A stretch of DNA of 64,000 nt from Glaciecola amylolytica (GTDB taxonomy: Bacteria; Bacteroidota; Bacteroidia; Flavobacteriales_D; Crocinitomicaceae), in contig CP034120.1 in NCBI GenBank assembly GCA_003856375.1, positions 4,025,501 to 4,089,500 of the forward strand, written 5' to 3'. The notes under the pieces are model-generated. The model had not been told where the DNA came from and ran no database searches. It was given only the letters and a program-made list of their open reading frames with translations. The position numbers were made by a program, and so were the translations under genes. This document shows, piece by piece, positions 1 to 8,688 of this stretch; position 1 is the first letter of the stretch; every line of letters starts with the position of its first letter.

Positions 1-1
1 C

Positions 2-340
2 AGGTGGGTAATTGAGTGTAAATCACAAAAAAATGCAGTTGGAAATCGAGATATAAATACAAATAATCTTTTTTCAATTTTAGAGAGCAAAAAAGCCGAT
101 GGATACTTACTTGTTTGTGTAAGTGATGCTAGTAGCAGCCTTAGATCATTATTGAAAGCAAATGAAAAACTAAAATCAGTTATTTGGAACGGGACACAAT
201 TATGGAGAAAACTAATAGGGTCAGAATCTCTCATTAAGTCTTTTTTTCCAGAGTATTACCAGGCCAATTTCATTAATAATAATGCGAAAAGCGACTTTGA
301 TTCAGCGTTTGAAGCATTTACTAAAAAACAAGAAGGATGA
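2..340 (+). CDS. C-terminal part of a restriction endonuclease-like protein (5' truncated by the window)
   Basis: The frame is open from the first bases, so this is the 3' part of a longer gene that starts before the window. It begins with a W-x-x-E-C-K segment, the E-x-K half of a PD-(D/E)XK nuclease core, followed by a hydrophobic strand (YLLVCVSD) and a C-terminal helical region. That layout fits Mrr_cat-like endonuclease domains, which often serve as DNA-cleaving effectors in defence proteins. The upstream catalytic Asp and any sensor domain are off the window. A TTG at 152 is in frame, but the ECK motif upstream of it shows it is not the true start. The stop overlaps the next start (ATGA), so the two genes are probably translationally coupled. 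Confidence 0.6.
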   Translation, partial: RWVIECKSQKNAVGNRDINTNNLFSILESKKADGYLLVCVSDASSSLRSLLKANEKLKSVIWNGTQLWRKLIGSESLIKSFFPEYYQANFINNNAKSDFDSAFEAFTKKQEG

Positions 341-798
341 AAGTATTTGTATCATATTCAATTATTGATAGAGAGTTACATCTTATTACTCTTCTGGTTT
401 CCAAACTCCGAGAAAGTAATTATACGGTATTTTTGTCCGATCACAATTCTTATACGCAAAGTAGACTTGTTCCTGAATCTGAAATCTTTATTGGAATAAT
501 TACTAATCACAGTGATTCAATTAATGCGGTTTTTGCAGAATATAATTACGCCAAATCAATTGGTATTAAAACAATATTATTGATTGAAAGTGGGGTTCAA
601 GTGAATGATAATCAATTAGAATACATTTCTTTTGAACGAACAATTCCCGAAAATGCAATCAATCAATTGTTTGGAATACAAAACCCACCTGTAAAGCAAG
701 CAAAAAAAGATGACTGGTCTGATATGTTAGCTGCTGGTGTTATTATTGCTGGTCTTGCAGCATTAATTTCACTTTTATCAGGAGGTAATAAGAAATAA
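337..798 (+). CDS. Small TIR-like protein with C-terminal membrane helix
   Basis: This 153-residue protein opens with a TIR-like strand (KVFVSYS, residues 2-8). It has a flavodoxin-like alternation up to about residue 110, including SEIFIGIITNHS and FAEYNYAKSIGIKTILL. Glu68 sits where the catalytic Glu of NAD-cleaving TIR domains is often found, which is an inference from position only. After a charged linker, residues 130-149 form one hydrophobic helix followed by GGNKK, so the C-terminus is probably in the membrane. TIR domains in defence systems deplete NAD+ or make signalling nucleotides. Its ATG overlaps the stop of the nuclease-like gene by four bases. The TIR assignment is by pattern; a TIR-like nucleoside-processing relative (DUF1863 or TIR_2 type) is possible. 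Confidence 0.55.
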   Translation: MKVFVSYSIIDRELHLITLLVSKLRESNYTVFLSDHNSYTQSRLVPESEIFIGIITNHSDSINAVFAEYNYAKSIGIKTILLIESGVQVNDNQLEYISFERTIPENAINQLFGIQNPPVKQAKKDDWSDMLAAGVIIAGLAALISLLSGGNKK

Positions 799-831
799 GA
801 ATTTTGATCACCTTTTATTTATAAATACGGT

Positions 832-1845
832 ATGCCACGAATTCACTTTTTAAATGTCCTAGAAGGAGATTGTAATATCATTCACCATGACAATGGACAT
901 TTCACAGTAATGGATGTTTCCAACGCATCGAATGATAATTGGACTTTACAGGAACAGCAAGTTCGCAATTCACTTGAACGTAAATTAATGGAAGCAAGAA
1001 ACTACGTTCCTGAAGGAAAGCGTAACTTTCAACAAAAGCATTCACCAGATAACCCGATCCATTATCTCCGAAAAATTGGAGCAAATAATATTTTTCGCTT
1101 TATCATCTCGCATCCAGATATGGATCACTTAGACGGAGTTAGGGATTTATTTGACGAGTTCAGCATTCATAATGTGTGGGATACAGACAATAATAAAGAA
1201 CTAAATGGAGAAGGCAATGGTAGGTTCAATAGTGAGGATTGGGAATTCTATGTAAAATTGAGAGCGAGTCAAATTCAAAATACAAAGCGATTAACACTTT
1301 ACTCTGGAAACACTGGTGACTACTATAGTAACGACCATCTGCATATACTTGCACCTACCCCAGATTTAGTAAAAAGTGCAAACGAAAGCGGAGACTTTAA
1401 TGATCTATCATACGCAGTACTCTATAAACCGCCTAAAGCAAATGGTGGTTTTTGGAAAATCTTATTTGCTGGTGATGGATGTGATGAAACCTGGAAGCAC
1501 ATCATTGCGAACCACCATGAACTCGTATCAGATATTGATATATTAATGGCACCGCATCATGGTCGGGGAAGTGGAAGAGATTTTAGTTTCTTAGATGTCT
1601 TAAAACCAAGAGTGACTTTAATGGGTAATGCGAGTTCCACGCACTTAGCATATGAGAGTTATCGAGGAATTAGGATAACAAATAATCAGGCAGGGTATGT
1701 AGTTATAGATATTAATGCCAATGGTCTACATGTTTATGTAAAGAATAAGGAATTTTCAGATTGGTTTAGAACCAATAGGGCTTGGAATTTAAGCTCTTTA
1801 AATTCCAATATTGACGGATACCATCTGTTCTCTTACACAAAGTAG
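832..1845 (+). CDS. MBL-fold hydrolase, ComEC-like (first of four in the island)
   Basis: This 337-residue metallo-beta-lactamase fold protein starts with the strand IHFLNVLEGDC typical of ComEC/Rec2-like hydrolases. The first metal motif is HPDMDH (residues 94-99), a HxHxDH variant with Asp in the second His position. An Asp in FAGDGCDE and a His pair in MAPHHGRG complete the usual site. No signal peptide or membrane segment is visible, so it is probably cytoplasmic. It lies 33 bases after the TIR-like gene and forms the third member of that plus-strand cassette. Its 3' end faces the DUF3800 gene across 7 bp. Substrate unknown; MBL proteins in defence loci are commonly predicted nucleases or phosphodiesterases. 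Confidence 0.8.
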   Translation: MPRIHFLNVLEGDCNIIHHDNGHFTVMDVSNASNDNWTLQEQQVRNSLERKLMEARNYVPEGKRNFQQKHSPDNPIHYLRKIGANNIFRFIISHPDMDHLDGVRDLFDEFSIHNVWDTDNNKELNGEGNGRFNSEDWEFYVKLRASQIQNTKRLTLYSGNTGDYYSNDHLHILAPTPDLVKSANESGDFNDLSYAVLYKPPKANGGFWKILFAGDGCDETWKHIIANHHELVSDIDILMAPHHGRGSGRDFSFLDVLKPRVTLMGNASSTHLAYESYRGIRITNNQAGYVVIDINANGLHVYVKNKEFSDWFRTNRAWNLSSLNSNIDGYHLFSYTK

Positions 1846-1852
1846 GGAGCTC

Positions 1853-2665
1853 TTACTTTTTCTGATTGTGCTTTACCCAGAATGGAAAAGCCCCCGTTTC
1901 TTTAAACCTATCTAAAACGATCTGATCATATTCATCATAGCCTGCATCACTGTTAATCAGTACTGGTCTAAATCCAGAAGTAAAACTAAGGTGGAATGCT
2001 CTGTTGGCTATTTCCATAAACCAGATGTCAAAAATGGTTCTCATTGGTTTTATTGCCAATAATTGAAATCTATTTAAACAAAAAGCATAATAATCTGCTA
2101 CCTGTAGCAAAGGATTATCATGTGACGCCAGAAATGAAACCTGTGGTTTGTCTGTATATGCCGAAAGCTCATTATAAACTCTATGTGACCCTTTCTTGCC
2201 TATCCCTTCGTCAGACAGGATCTCAAAGTTCCTAATTGGATTAATATCTCTTACATAAAGTAGAATACGAAGAATGGTAAACTTCAAAGTATTTTCTTCG
2301 AGTGTTAGATAACCTTCACCCTTCAACCCATTTTCGGCAAGAGTATCTGGTGTCATCGTTTGTATTATCACCCCAAATTGAAAAGTTTCCAAAACGGTAG
2401 TAAACTTTTCGAAAATTCGCTTTACCTCATCTCTGGAAAGATCCTTATACTCCTTGCGCTGATTCAATAAATCTGTAAAATGAAACTCTTGGATTCCCAA
2501 GTAAGAATATGATTCAATTAAGTCCGTAATTTTTACAGATAAGGCTAACCGAATATCTTTTGATATGAATACTGCCACAGAACTGTACCTGGTGCTCTTG
2601 AGTAATTTTGATTGACTACTATTACCTGGTGAACCAGAATCATCTATGACAAATAAATCTCTCAT
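1853..2665 (-). CDS. DUF3800-like protein (predicted RNase H-fold nuclease)
   Basis: This 270-residue protein starts with a strand ending in VIDDSGSPG (residues 6-14), matching the V-D-E-S-G start of DUF3800 proteins. Later acidic positions SDEG (151-154) and LQVADYYA (Asp191) agree with the spaced acidic residues of that family, which is predicted to have an RNase H-like fold and often sits in defence or abortive-infection loci. It begins immediately after the stop of the MBL gene, so it is the last gene of the minus-strand operon protease, MBL, patatin, MBL, DUF3800. Family assignment is from motif layout; the exact nucleic acid substrate is unknown. Confidence 0.6.
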   Translation of the reverse strand: MRDLFVIDDSGSPGNSSQSKLLKSTRYSSVAVFISKDIRLALSVKITDLIESYSYLGIQEFHFTDLLNQRKEYKDLSRDEVKRIFEKFTTVLETFQFGVIIQTMTPDTLAENGLKGEGYLTLEENTLKFTILRILLYVRDINPIRNFEILSDEGIGKKGSHRVYNELSAYTDKPQVSFLASHDNPLLQVADYYAFCLNRFQLLAIKPMRTIFDIWFMEIANRAFHLSFTSGFRPVLINSDAGYDEYDQIVLDRFKETGAFPFWVKHNQKK

Positions 2666-3649
2666 TTACATTGGTTTGGCAGTAGACCAACCTAGTCGGT
2701 TTGGTAAGTTAACACTATGACGTAGTTGTCCATGAACCTTTGTGGAATAAACTTTAGTCTTCTTTCCTTGCAAATATTTCACAATAATTTCTGAAGGATA
2801 ATCTCCGGTACAAGAAATGTATGCTGTCTTTGGTTTGAAAACATCCATTATATCAGTATTAATATTGTATTGACTCCCATGATGGGGAACATCCAGAAAA
2901 TGCAAATCTTCAAGATTATACTTATCAATAACCTGTTGCAGTGCTTCAGGTCCAGCATCCGATGTAAATAGTACTTTCCTATTATCAGCTGTAAACAGTG
3001 CTATTACACTGCTATTATTCTCATTAGATTTATCTGCTTTCTTATCAAACCTACTCAGTTCATCAATCCAATTTTCTTCCAATATTTCTGCTTTTTCTAA
3101 AGCCACTAAGCTCTCAAATAGTTTATCAAAATCTCGAAATGCAGCCAATTTTTCTTCATAGTAATCTTTTGTGGGACCTAAGATTTTAATCGGAATTGTT
3201 AAATGCTCTCGACCTTCTAATGGTTCATATCTTCTAATATCTTTCTCATCAATTAAAGTGATCAAATCTTTCGACAAACTTAGACTTTCACATACATGCT
3301 TTAATCCTTTAGAAATGTCCCAAGCCTCAAGTTCATTAAAACTTTTGATGATCTTATCATCAATTTCTACATGAGATTTGGGATCATGTATCCAGAATTC
3401 TTTAATATCCACGTTATTGACCACAAATTCAAATCCACCAATATGGTCTTTATCCGGATGCGTACTGATAGCTAGATCAATATGCTTTTTATTTGTGTAT
3501 TTGTTGATATGATTTACAACCTGAATCCCGTGTGCTTTAGTCTTTCCTGCATCAATGAGTATCACATATTCTATTTCATTCTCATCAATATACCTTAAGA
3601 TAATGGCGTCGGCATTGCCAACGTTCAACATGTCAATTTCAAATGGCAT
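2666..3649 (-). CDS. MBL-fold hydrolase, ComEC-like (second)
   Basis: This 327-residue MBL protein has the N-terminal strand FEIDMLNVGNADA. Its metal motif is HPDKDH (residues 64-69), with Asp replacing the second His, and it also has a TSDAGPEA Asp and a VPHHGSQYN His pair. The overall layout matches the soluble MBL domain of ComEC-like proteins. It has a central insert of about 90 residues rich in charged helices that the 337-residue protein at 832 lacks. The start overlaps the patatin stop by 11 bases and its own stop abuts the DUF3800 start, so all three are probably co-translated. Confidence 0.8.
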   Translation of the reverse strand: MPFEIDMLNVGNADAIILRYIDENEIEYVILIDAGKTKAHGIQVVNHINKYTNKKHIDLAISTHPDKDHIGGFEFVVNNVDIKEFWIHDPKSHVEIDDKIIKSFNELEAWDISKGLKHVCESLSLSKDLITLIDEKDIRRYEPLEGREHLTIPIKILGPTKDYYEEKLAAFRDFDKLFESLVALEKAEILEENWIDELSRFDKKADKSNENNSSVIALFTADNRKVLFTSDAGPEALQQVIDKYNLEDLHFLDVPHHGSQYNINTDIMDVFKPKTAYISCTGDYPSEIIVKYLQGKKTKVYSTKVHGQLRHSVNLPNRLGWSTAKPM

Positions 3650-4943
3650 TGTTCTGGATTAATTGTGGACAATAGAGTTTTACTTGCAGTTCTGTGATTT
3701 GTGCTGCGTGAGTAATTAAATCCCTTGCGAGTTCTTTTTTAATTGGTGTAAGATTGGTCCCTACGTTTCTAATGGCCTTAAGCTTTTCTGGAGAGAGGCC
3801 CACCTCTTTAATTTGCTCATAGCTACAGCGATCTTGCAGATGTTCGATGATATCGTCTTTATACATAGTTGGGTTTTCGACCCAAGCAATAGCTAAACCA
3901 TGTTGTTCACATAGTTCTAATGCAATATTTCCACTCTTCAGGCTATCATAAAAACCAGATATACAACCTTCTAAATCCCACCCAATGGATTGGAAACTCA
4001 TTGCAATATCACTCGCACTATAGATGTTTTGAATCATCTGAAAATGCTTAATCCTCGCCATAAAAGTATCTACAGTTCGCAGGAGTAAAGTAAAGGTATT
4101 ATTATATGCTTTCTCAAATGGCAATTTATCTCCTGCATCGCTGACAATGACAATATCACACATGTAAGAGCTGTTTTTTTGTGTTAGTTTATGCGCTCCC
4201 TGATTATCATAAACTCCACCGTCTACCAATTGAGGATTCACAGTGCCGTATTGCTCTGGTAACTTATAAAAAACTTTATCTATTACAATTGGAGTAAACG
4301 CAAACGGTACGCAAGATGAGGCAATAACAGCTCTGGAAACTGGAAAGTTTTTGCCATCAAAAAGTATCGGAGGATTCATGTAAGCATACTTACTATCTTC
4401 CATCTTGCGTTTTGAAAAGGTAAATTGTCGTAAGGTCTGTAAGTTAGTCGAACCAATCGCCAGTTCCGGTTCCGTACATAAATTTGAAAGCACAGCTCCA
4501 GAGAAAAAGAATTTGTCATAAGCCTCTTCAATGATCTTGCTCACAGGAAAAAATTTGAACTGATATTTGATTAATAGGTAGAAAAATAAAATGATAATGG
4601 GAATTGAGTATGGAGCAAAATGTGTAAACTGAAGATAGATCGCAGCCCCTAAAGATATGAGAGCAAATAAGATCAAACGTATAAATTTCCAAGATGTTAG
4701 AATATACTTGATCACACTTTTTGAGATCAGTTTTTCAAACATCTGTGTTTCAAAATCTTCGAAGGGACCATCATGTAAACAATACACAGCACCAGTTATA
4801 GAACCCCCTGAAATGGTTGAAATCTTATCTACTTTTTGTAGGACACCTAATTCATGAAGTTTCTTTAAAGTCCCAAGATGGTAAACGGCAGCTCTGTATC
4901 CACCACCAGATAAGGCTAGGCCAATTTTTTTGTTAGAGAACAT
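3639..4943 (-). CDS. Patatin-like phospholipase with internal transmembrane hairpin
   Basis: This 434-residue patatin-fold protein has an oxyanion loop GGGYRA at residues 13-18. The nucleophile elbow is SGGSITGA with Ser48, and the catalytic Asp lies in LVDGGVYDNQG (Asp241). The elbow is GGSIT rather than textbook GxSxG, a variant common in bacterial patatin relatives with the SGGS signature. Between Ser and Asp lie two hydrophobic stretches (about 88-106 and 111-126), a probable membrane hairpin. Patatins such as CapV in CBASS degrade membrane phospholipids to kill the infected cell, so an effector role is plausible but inferred. Located 87 bases downstream of the third MBL gene and overlapping the second. 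Confidence 0.8.
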   Translation of the reverse strand: MFSNKKIGLALSGGGYRAAVYHLGTLKKLHELGVLQKVDKISTISGGSITGAVYCLHDGPFEDFETQMFEKLISKSVIKYILTSWKFIRLILFALISLGAAIYLQFTHFAPYSIPIIILFFYLLIKYQFKFFPVSKIIEEAYDKFFFSGAVLSNLCTEPELAIGSTNLQTLRQFTFSKRKMEDSKYAYMNPPILFDGKNFPVSRAVIASSCVPFAFTPIVIDKVFYKLPEQYGTVNPQLVDGGVYDNQGAHKLTQKNSSYMCDIVIVSDAGDKLPFEKAYNNTFTLLLRTVDTFMARIKHFQMIQNIYSASDIAMSFQSIGWDLEGCISGFYDSLKSGNIALELCEQHGLAIAWVENPTMYKDDIIEHLQDRCSYEQIKEVGLSPEKLKAIRNVGTNLTPIKKELARDLITHAAQITELQVKLYCPQLIQNNAI

Positions 4944-5030
4944 TGAATTCAGTTATAATGGTTTATAGAATATAAAGATAGAAGCATTTTTGTTTTGACA
5001 ATAGCCAATTTATTAAAGCCCACAAAACTG

Positions 5031-6467
5031 TTAATTAATTATACATTCAACATATAGTCCGTCATCACTTACGTTTACCTTCGCTCGTGCCTTTTCCCAG
5101 GATTCTTTTACTTTTAGATTTGTATTTGGATCACAATCTGAATCATAAATATCATCCATTCGGATTAATCGATATTGTGTTTTCTCCTTAAGTCGTTGGT
5201 AAAGATTTGTTGCTGGCATTTTCCATCCATTTACTTTGTTGATGTTAGGATCTGTTTTGTCAACTGGAATCATCGCTATTAATTCAGGATGTGACATTCT
5301 CTCTAAGCCTGATACCAGAGTTGCATTATGGCTGCAATGATGTCCAACCTTATAGAAAATAGTTTGCGAAAGAAGATTATTAACATGAAACCCGGTAGGT
5401 TTGTTTTGCCAAGTTATATTATCCCATGACAACCAGTTTCCAGTTTGGGCATCCCCTACAAAAAGTAAGACATTACCTGATTCTACTAATTCAAAAGCAA
5501 GTACGAGACTGGTGTTGTTTGTATAACTATCTAAATAAAGAGCCAATCGTTCACTTTGATATAACCAATCGTTATCTATTTTTTGCCATTCAAGATCTTT
5601 TAACTGATAGTTACTTTTTCCAAATTCACTATCAGTTATTGACTTTTGATATATTCTGTCAAAAGGAAAATATTCTTCGTCTACTTCAACTTCTTGCGAT
5701 CTATCGAAATTACCGAGTGCTTTCAGAAAACTATCTGCTGTTTCGTGAACAATTTTCAAATGTGGATCATAAGTTTCATTTTTCTTCGCATGAATATCAA
5801 ATAATAATGTGGAGTTTTCAGGAGGACCTAAAACATGAACCTTAACTTTATCTCGACCTATTCGAGGTAATTCTAGTTCTTGTCCCGGACTAAGGTATTT
5901 GATATTATTACTCATTTCTTTTAACACTTTTAATCCATCAGCCGGAACGACAGGTACTTTTTTTCCTTCTTGAACATTTTTTTCCGCTTCATCAATACCT
6001 ACGTAAAAGCCAAGAATATCATGTAATTTGTTTGTTGTTTCATTGGCCGAAAAATTAGTATTTTTCGATTTATGCAGTGCATCCCGAATTTTTTCAAGTG
6101 TATTAGTAAAACCGGTTACTTCTTGTTCTATTCGTTGAGCATTCTTATTCTTAGGGTCATCTAACCAAGAAAGCCAACCTTGTCTTGCTTTCATTCTCAA
6201 AAAAATGTCTTCCGCGTGTTTAAAACCTGACAAGTGATCATTGTGTTGATGCGTACCGACAACTATATCCAAAGGTTCTCCTTGAAGTGTGCTTTCAATA
6301 TCCTTGGCAATTTCTCTCATTCGATCAACTGAGTCTTTTTTGTTACGAAAAGAACCACAATCAATGAGTATCGAGTTAGTTGTTTCTCCATCAATAAAAC
6401 GCAGAAGAAAACAATCACCTAACTCACCTACACGATACATCCGTATATTAATCTGTAATTGATTCAT
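5031..6467 (-). CDS. MBL-fold hydrolase with canonical HxHxDH motif (third)
   Basis: At 478 residues this is the largest MBL protein of the island. It has an N-terminal strand IRMYRVGELGDCFLLRF, then GTHQHNDH with the full HxHxDH motif (residues 73-78), an LFVGDAQ Asp, and a VGHHCSHNA region near the C-terminus. A long insert (about 85-300) with helical and charged segments separates the two halves of the metal site. It follows the protease gene with an 11-bp gap, so a protease-MBL functional pair is likely. MBL plus protease is a known companion set in some NLR-like (Avs1-type) defence loci, but no NLR or STAND gene is visible here. Confidence 0.8.
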   Translation of the reverse strand: MNQLQINIRMYRVGELGDCFLLRFIDGETTNSILIDCGSFRNKKDSVDRMREIAKDIESTLQGEPLDIVVGTHQHNDHLSGFKHAEDIFLRMKARQGWLSWLDDPKNKNAQRIEQEVTGFTNTLEKIRDALHKSKNTNFSANETTNKLHDILGFYVGIDEAEKNVQEGKKVPVVPADGLKVLKEMSNNIKYLSPGQELELPRIGRDKVKVHVLGPPENSTLLFDIHAKKNETYDPHLKIVHETADSFLKALGNFDRSQEVEVDEEYFPFDRIYQKSITDSEFGKSNYQLKDLEWQKIDNDWLYQSERLALYLDSYTNNTSLVLAFELVESGNVLLFVGDAQTGNWLSWDNITWQNKPTGFHVNNLLSQTIFYKVGHHCSHNATLVSGLERMSHPELIAMIPVDKTDPNINKVNGWKMPATNLYQRLKEKTQYRLIRMDDIYDSDCDPNTNLKVKESWEKARAKVNVSDDGLYVECIIN

Positions 6468-6478
6468 GACAAGTAATA

Positions 6479-8398
6479 TTAAATAGTGTTATAAAAATGA
6501 AGTCGGGCAAAATCGATTCTTCTTGAGCAATTATCATCCTGATATATTGAGTCATGGAATGAAAAATTTGAAGCTTCTGATCTTCCTTGCTGATAATTCC
6601 ACTGAGCAAGAAATCGTCTTTGACTAGCTATATTTTTTGTAATGATATAATCAAGACTAAAATTATTGGCTAAGTTAAAGATCAACGTACAACCACCTCT
6701 GAAAATGAAATCGTTACTTTCACCTTCTCCAATAGAAACATTCGCTTTTTGAGTAAGTGTGACTATCACCTGTTCCAAAATATTCCCTTCTCTACCCATT
6801 CGATATACGGGACGAATCTTGTGAACTTCCAGCTTCATGTTGTTTTCTTGTTTCCGATCATTCCCCATCTCATCTTTATAGGTAATTGTATTACTTGAAA
6901 GCCCAAGCTTTTTAAGGAACTTATCCCATTTGTCAGGTCCAAGAATATCTTGTTTACTCATTAAGAACTTATGAAGTTCACTTTGTCCGTCATTATAGGC
7001 TTCAAAAATTTTCTTCCTATCGCTTAACGATAGAATGTATCGTACGTCTTGTTCAACACTTTTAGCGATTTTTTTAAGCGCCGCCTCTTCATTCTTATCA
7101 AAAGAACTAGGCTTAAACCATTGTAAACTTTCAACTGAAAATGTGTTCACCAGATCAGGAAAAATACCCCAACTCCTGAAAGAATCCATTAGTGCAACTC
7201 GATAATTATTATCATCTGCAGGAGCAGCATCTAAATCAGCTGTAATTAATGCCCTTAGATAATCCCCAAAATTAATATCGACAGGAGGGCAATAATCCAA
7301 AGCCCTGATTGCAATATTGAGCATATGCTGTGCTATTTGAGAAAGTTCCTGGGCTAACCTTTTTGTGAGATCATGTGATATCATCCCATTAGGCAAAATT
7401 CCAGTTCCATTTGAAGCTATTCTGATCAAATCTTGTGTTTTGAAAGTATAAACTTTAATAAGAGCATCAAAAAAAGCAGCCACAAGTAATGAACCTCTAT
7501 CATGAGGTTCAAAGACTGTCTGATACAGGGTTGGGTCGGGTGTTTTCCGTATCCACTTTCCATTTTCATTTCTTGTTCCTATAGCACTACGTAAAGCCCC
7601 ATGTCCATATGGCAGAGCATTTCCAAATTGTGTTGCCAATTCTCCAAGAACGTTGAATTCGTTTAGATTACCACGTGTACTACGTAATTGCGCTTCTATA
7701 AGTTCATTCATCGTGAAACGCTGAAGTAAAGCAATAATATCTGCAAAGGCTTCATGAAATGCAGGAACATCATGATTTGTATTCTCCATAAAACGAGGAT
7801 GAACGCTATCAAGCAGAGCATGTGTTACTTCATGGGCTATTATATCCGGGGAAAGACATGTAAACACAGCGCCTCCGGGGAAACTTACCCCATTAAGTTT
7901 AGGCGAAGATTTGAAATACCCAAATAAAAGTGCTTTTTTGGACGAATCATAATATGCATTTGCTTCCCTTAGGGCATGTGGGTATAATCGGATCTTATCA
8001 ACATATTCTCTTTTACCATCAATTCCTTTTCGGATGCTCCAAATGATTTTTCTTCCCAATGCTTTTTCAAAACTGTCAAGTGTTTTCATTGCAATTGTAT
8101 AAACAAACTGCTGGTGAAATTGTGGATTCCCCTCACTTGGAGGTAACCCATTTTGAGAAAGCACTTCAATACTGTTAAGATTCAATGGTTCATAATAGCA
8201 ATTACTTGAAGGATCAATATCAATCACTTCAAAGTACTCCCCGTTAATATGTTGTTTTGCATTTCGATTTGTAGGAGGGATCATATCTTCCCAACGAATC
8301 CGATAAATAGTTTGATTGAAGCTAATACTATCTAACTGACTGGAATAACCAGGATCAAGTGTATAGCCTTGAAGATAGCGGTAGGATTTTTTTATCAT
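6479..8398 (-). CDS. Thermolysin-like (gluzincin) zinc metalloprotease
   Basis: The ATG at 8398 (MIKKSYRYL) is preferred over an upstream TTG at 8428. The 639-residue product has a zinc motif HEVTH (189-193) and, 23 residues later, HEAFAD with Glu216 and Asp220, which is the EAxxD third-ligand signature of M4-type gluzincins. No signal peptide is visible, which is unlike secreted thermolysins and suggests cytoplasmic action on a cellular or phage protein. The C-terminal 250 residues have no recognisable domain; one stretch (MKLEVHKIRPVYRM) resembles a beta-rich module. It heads the operon with MBL, patatin, MBL and DUF3800. The protease assignment is firm; its role as a defence protease is inferred. 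Confidence 0.75.
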   Translation of the reverse strand: MIKKSYRYLQGYTLDPGYSSQLDSISFNQTIYRIRWEDMIPPTNRNAKQHINGEYFEVIDIDPSSNCYYEPLNLNSIEVLSQNGLPPSEGNPQFHQQFVYTIAMKTLDSFEKALGRKIIWSIRKGIDGKREYVDKIRLYPHALREANAYYDSSKKALLFGYFKSSPKLNGVSFPGGAVFTCLSPDIIAHEVTHALLDSVHPRFMENTNHDVPAFHEAFADIIALLQRFTMNELIEAQLRSTRGNLNEFNVLGELATQFGNALPYGHGALRSAIGTRNENGKWIRKTPDPTLYQTVFEPHDRGSLLVAAFFDALIKVYTFKTQDLIRIASNGTGILPNGMISHDLTKRLAQELSQIAQHMLNIAIRALDYCPPVDINFGDYLRALITADLDAAPADDNNYRVALMDSFRSWGIFPDLVNTFSVESLQWFKPSSFDKNEEAALKKIAKSVEQDVRYILSLSDRKKIFEAYNDGQSELHKFLMSKQDILGPDKWDKFLKKLGLSSNTITYKDEMGNDRKQENNMKLEVHKIRPVYRMGREGNILEQVIVTLTQKANVSIGEGESNDFIFRGGCTLIFNLANNFSLDYIITKNIASQRRFLAQWNYQQGRSEASNFSFHDSIYQDDNCSRRIDFARLHFYNTI

Positions 8399-8688
8399 AA
8401 GAGTTACTTCAGTGAATAATGCTCCCAAAATAACTAAAAACCACTAACTATCAAATAATTACATGTTGCAAGCCTCTTTTCGACACTATTTTTAGAGAAA
8501 TTTCCTGATGTTTATTGTTCGATATTTGAATAATGATTTAGTCATTTCTATAATTCATGGACTTAATTAAATGAATAATTCGTATCAGTACATATTGGTC
8601 AATATCTATTATAGATTTATGTTTAGTCGAATTATCATGCTAAATATCATCTGGTAAAAAATCTTGCACTCCAAGTGTAATAGAAGTA

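Noticed and set aside
5426-5845. 139-codon plus-strand frame
   Set aside because: It lies wholly inside the MBL gene on the other strand and has no independent domain.
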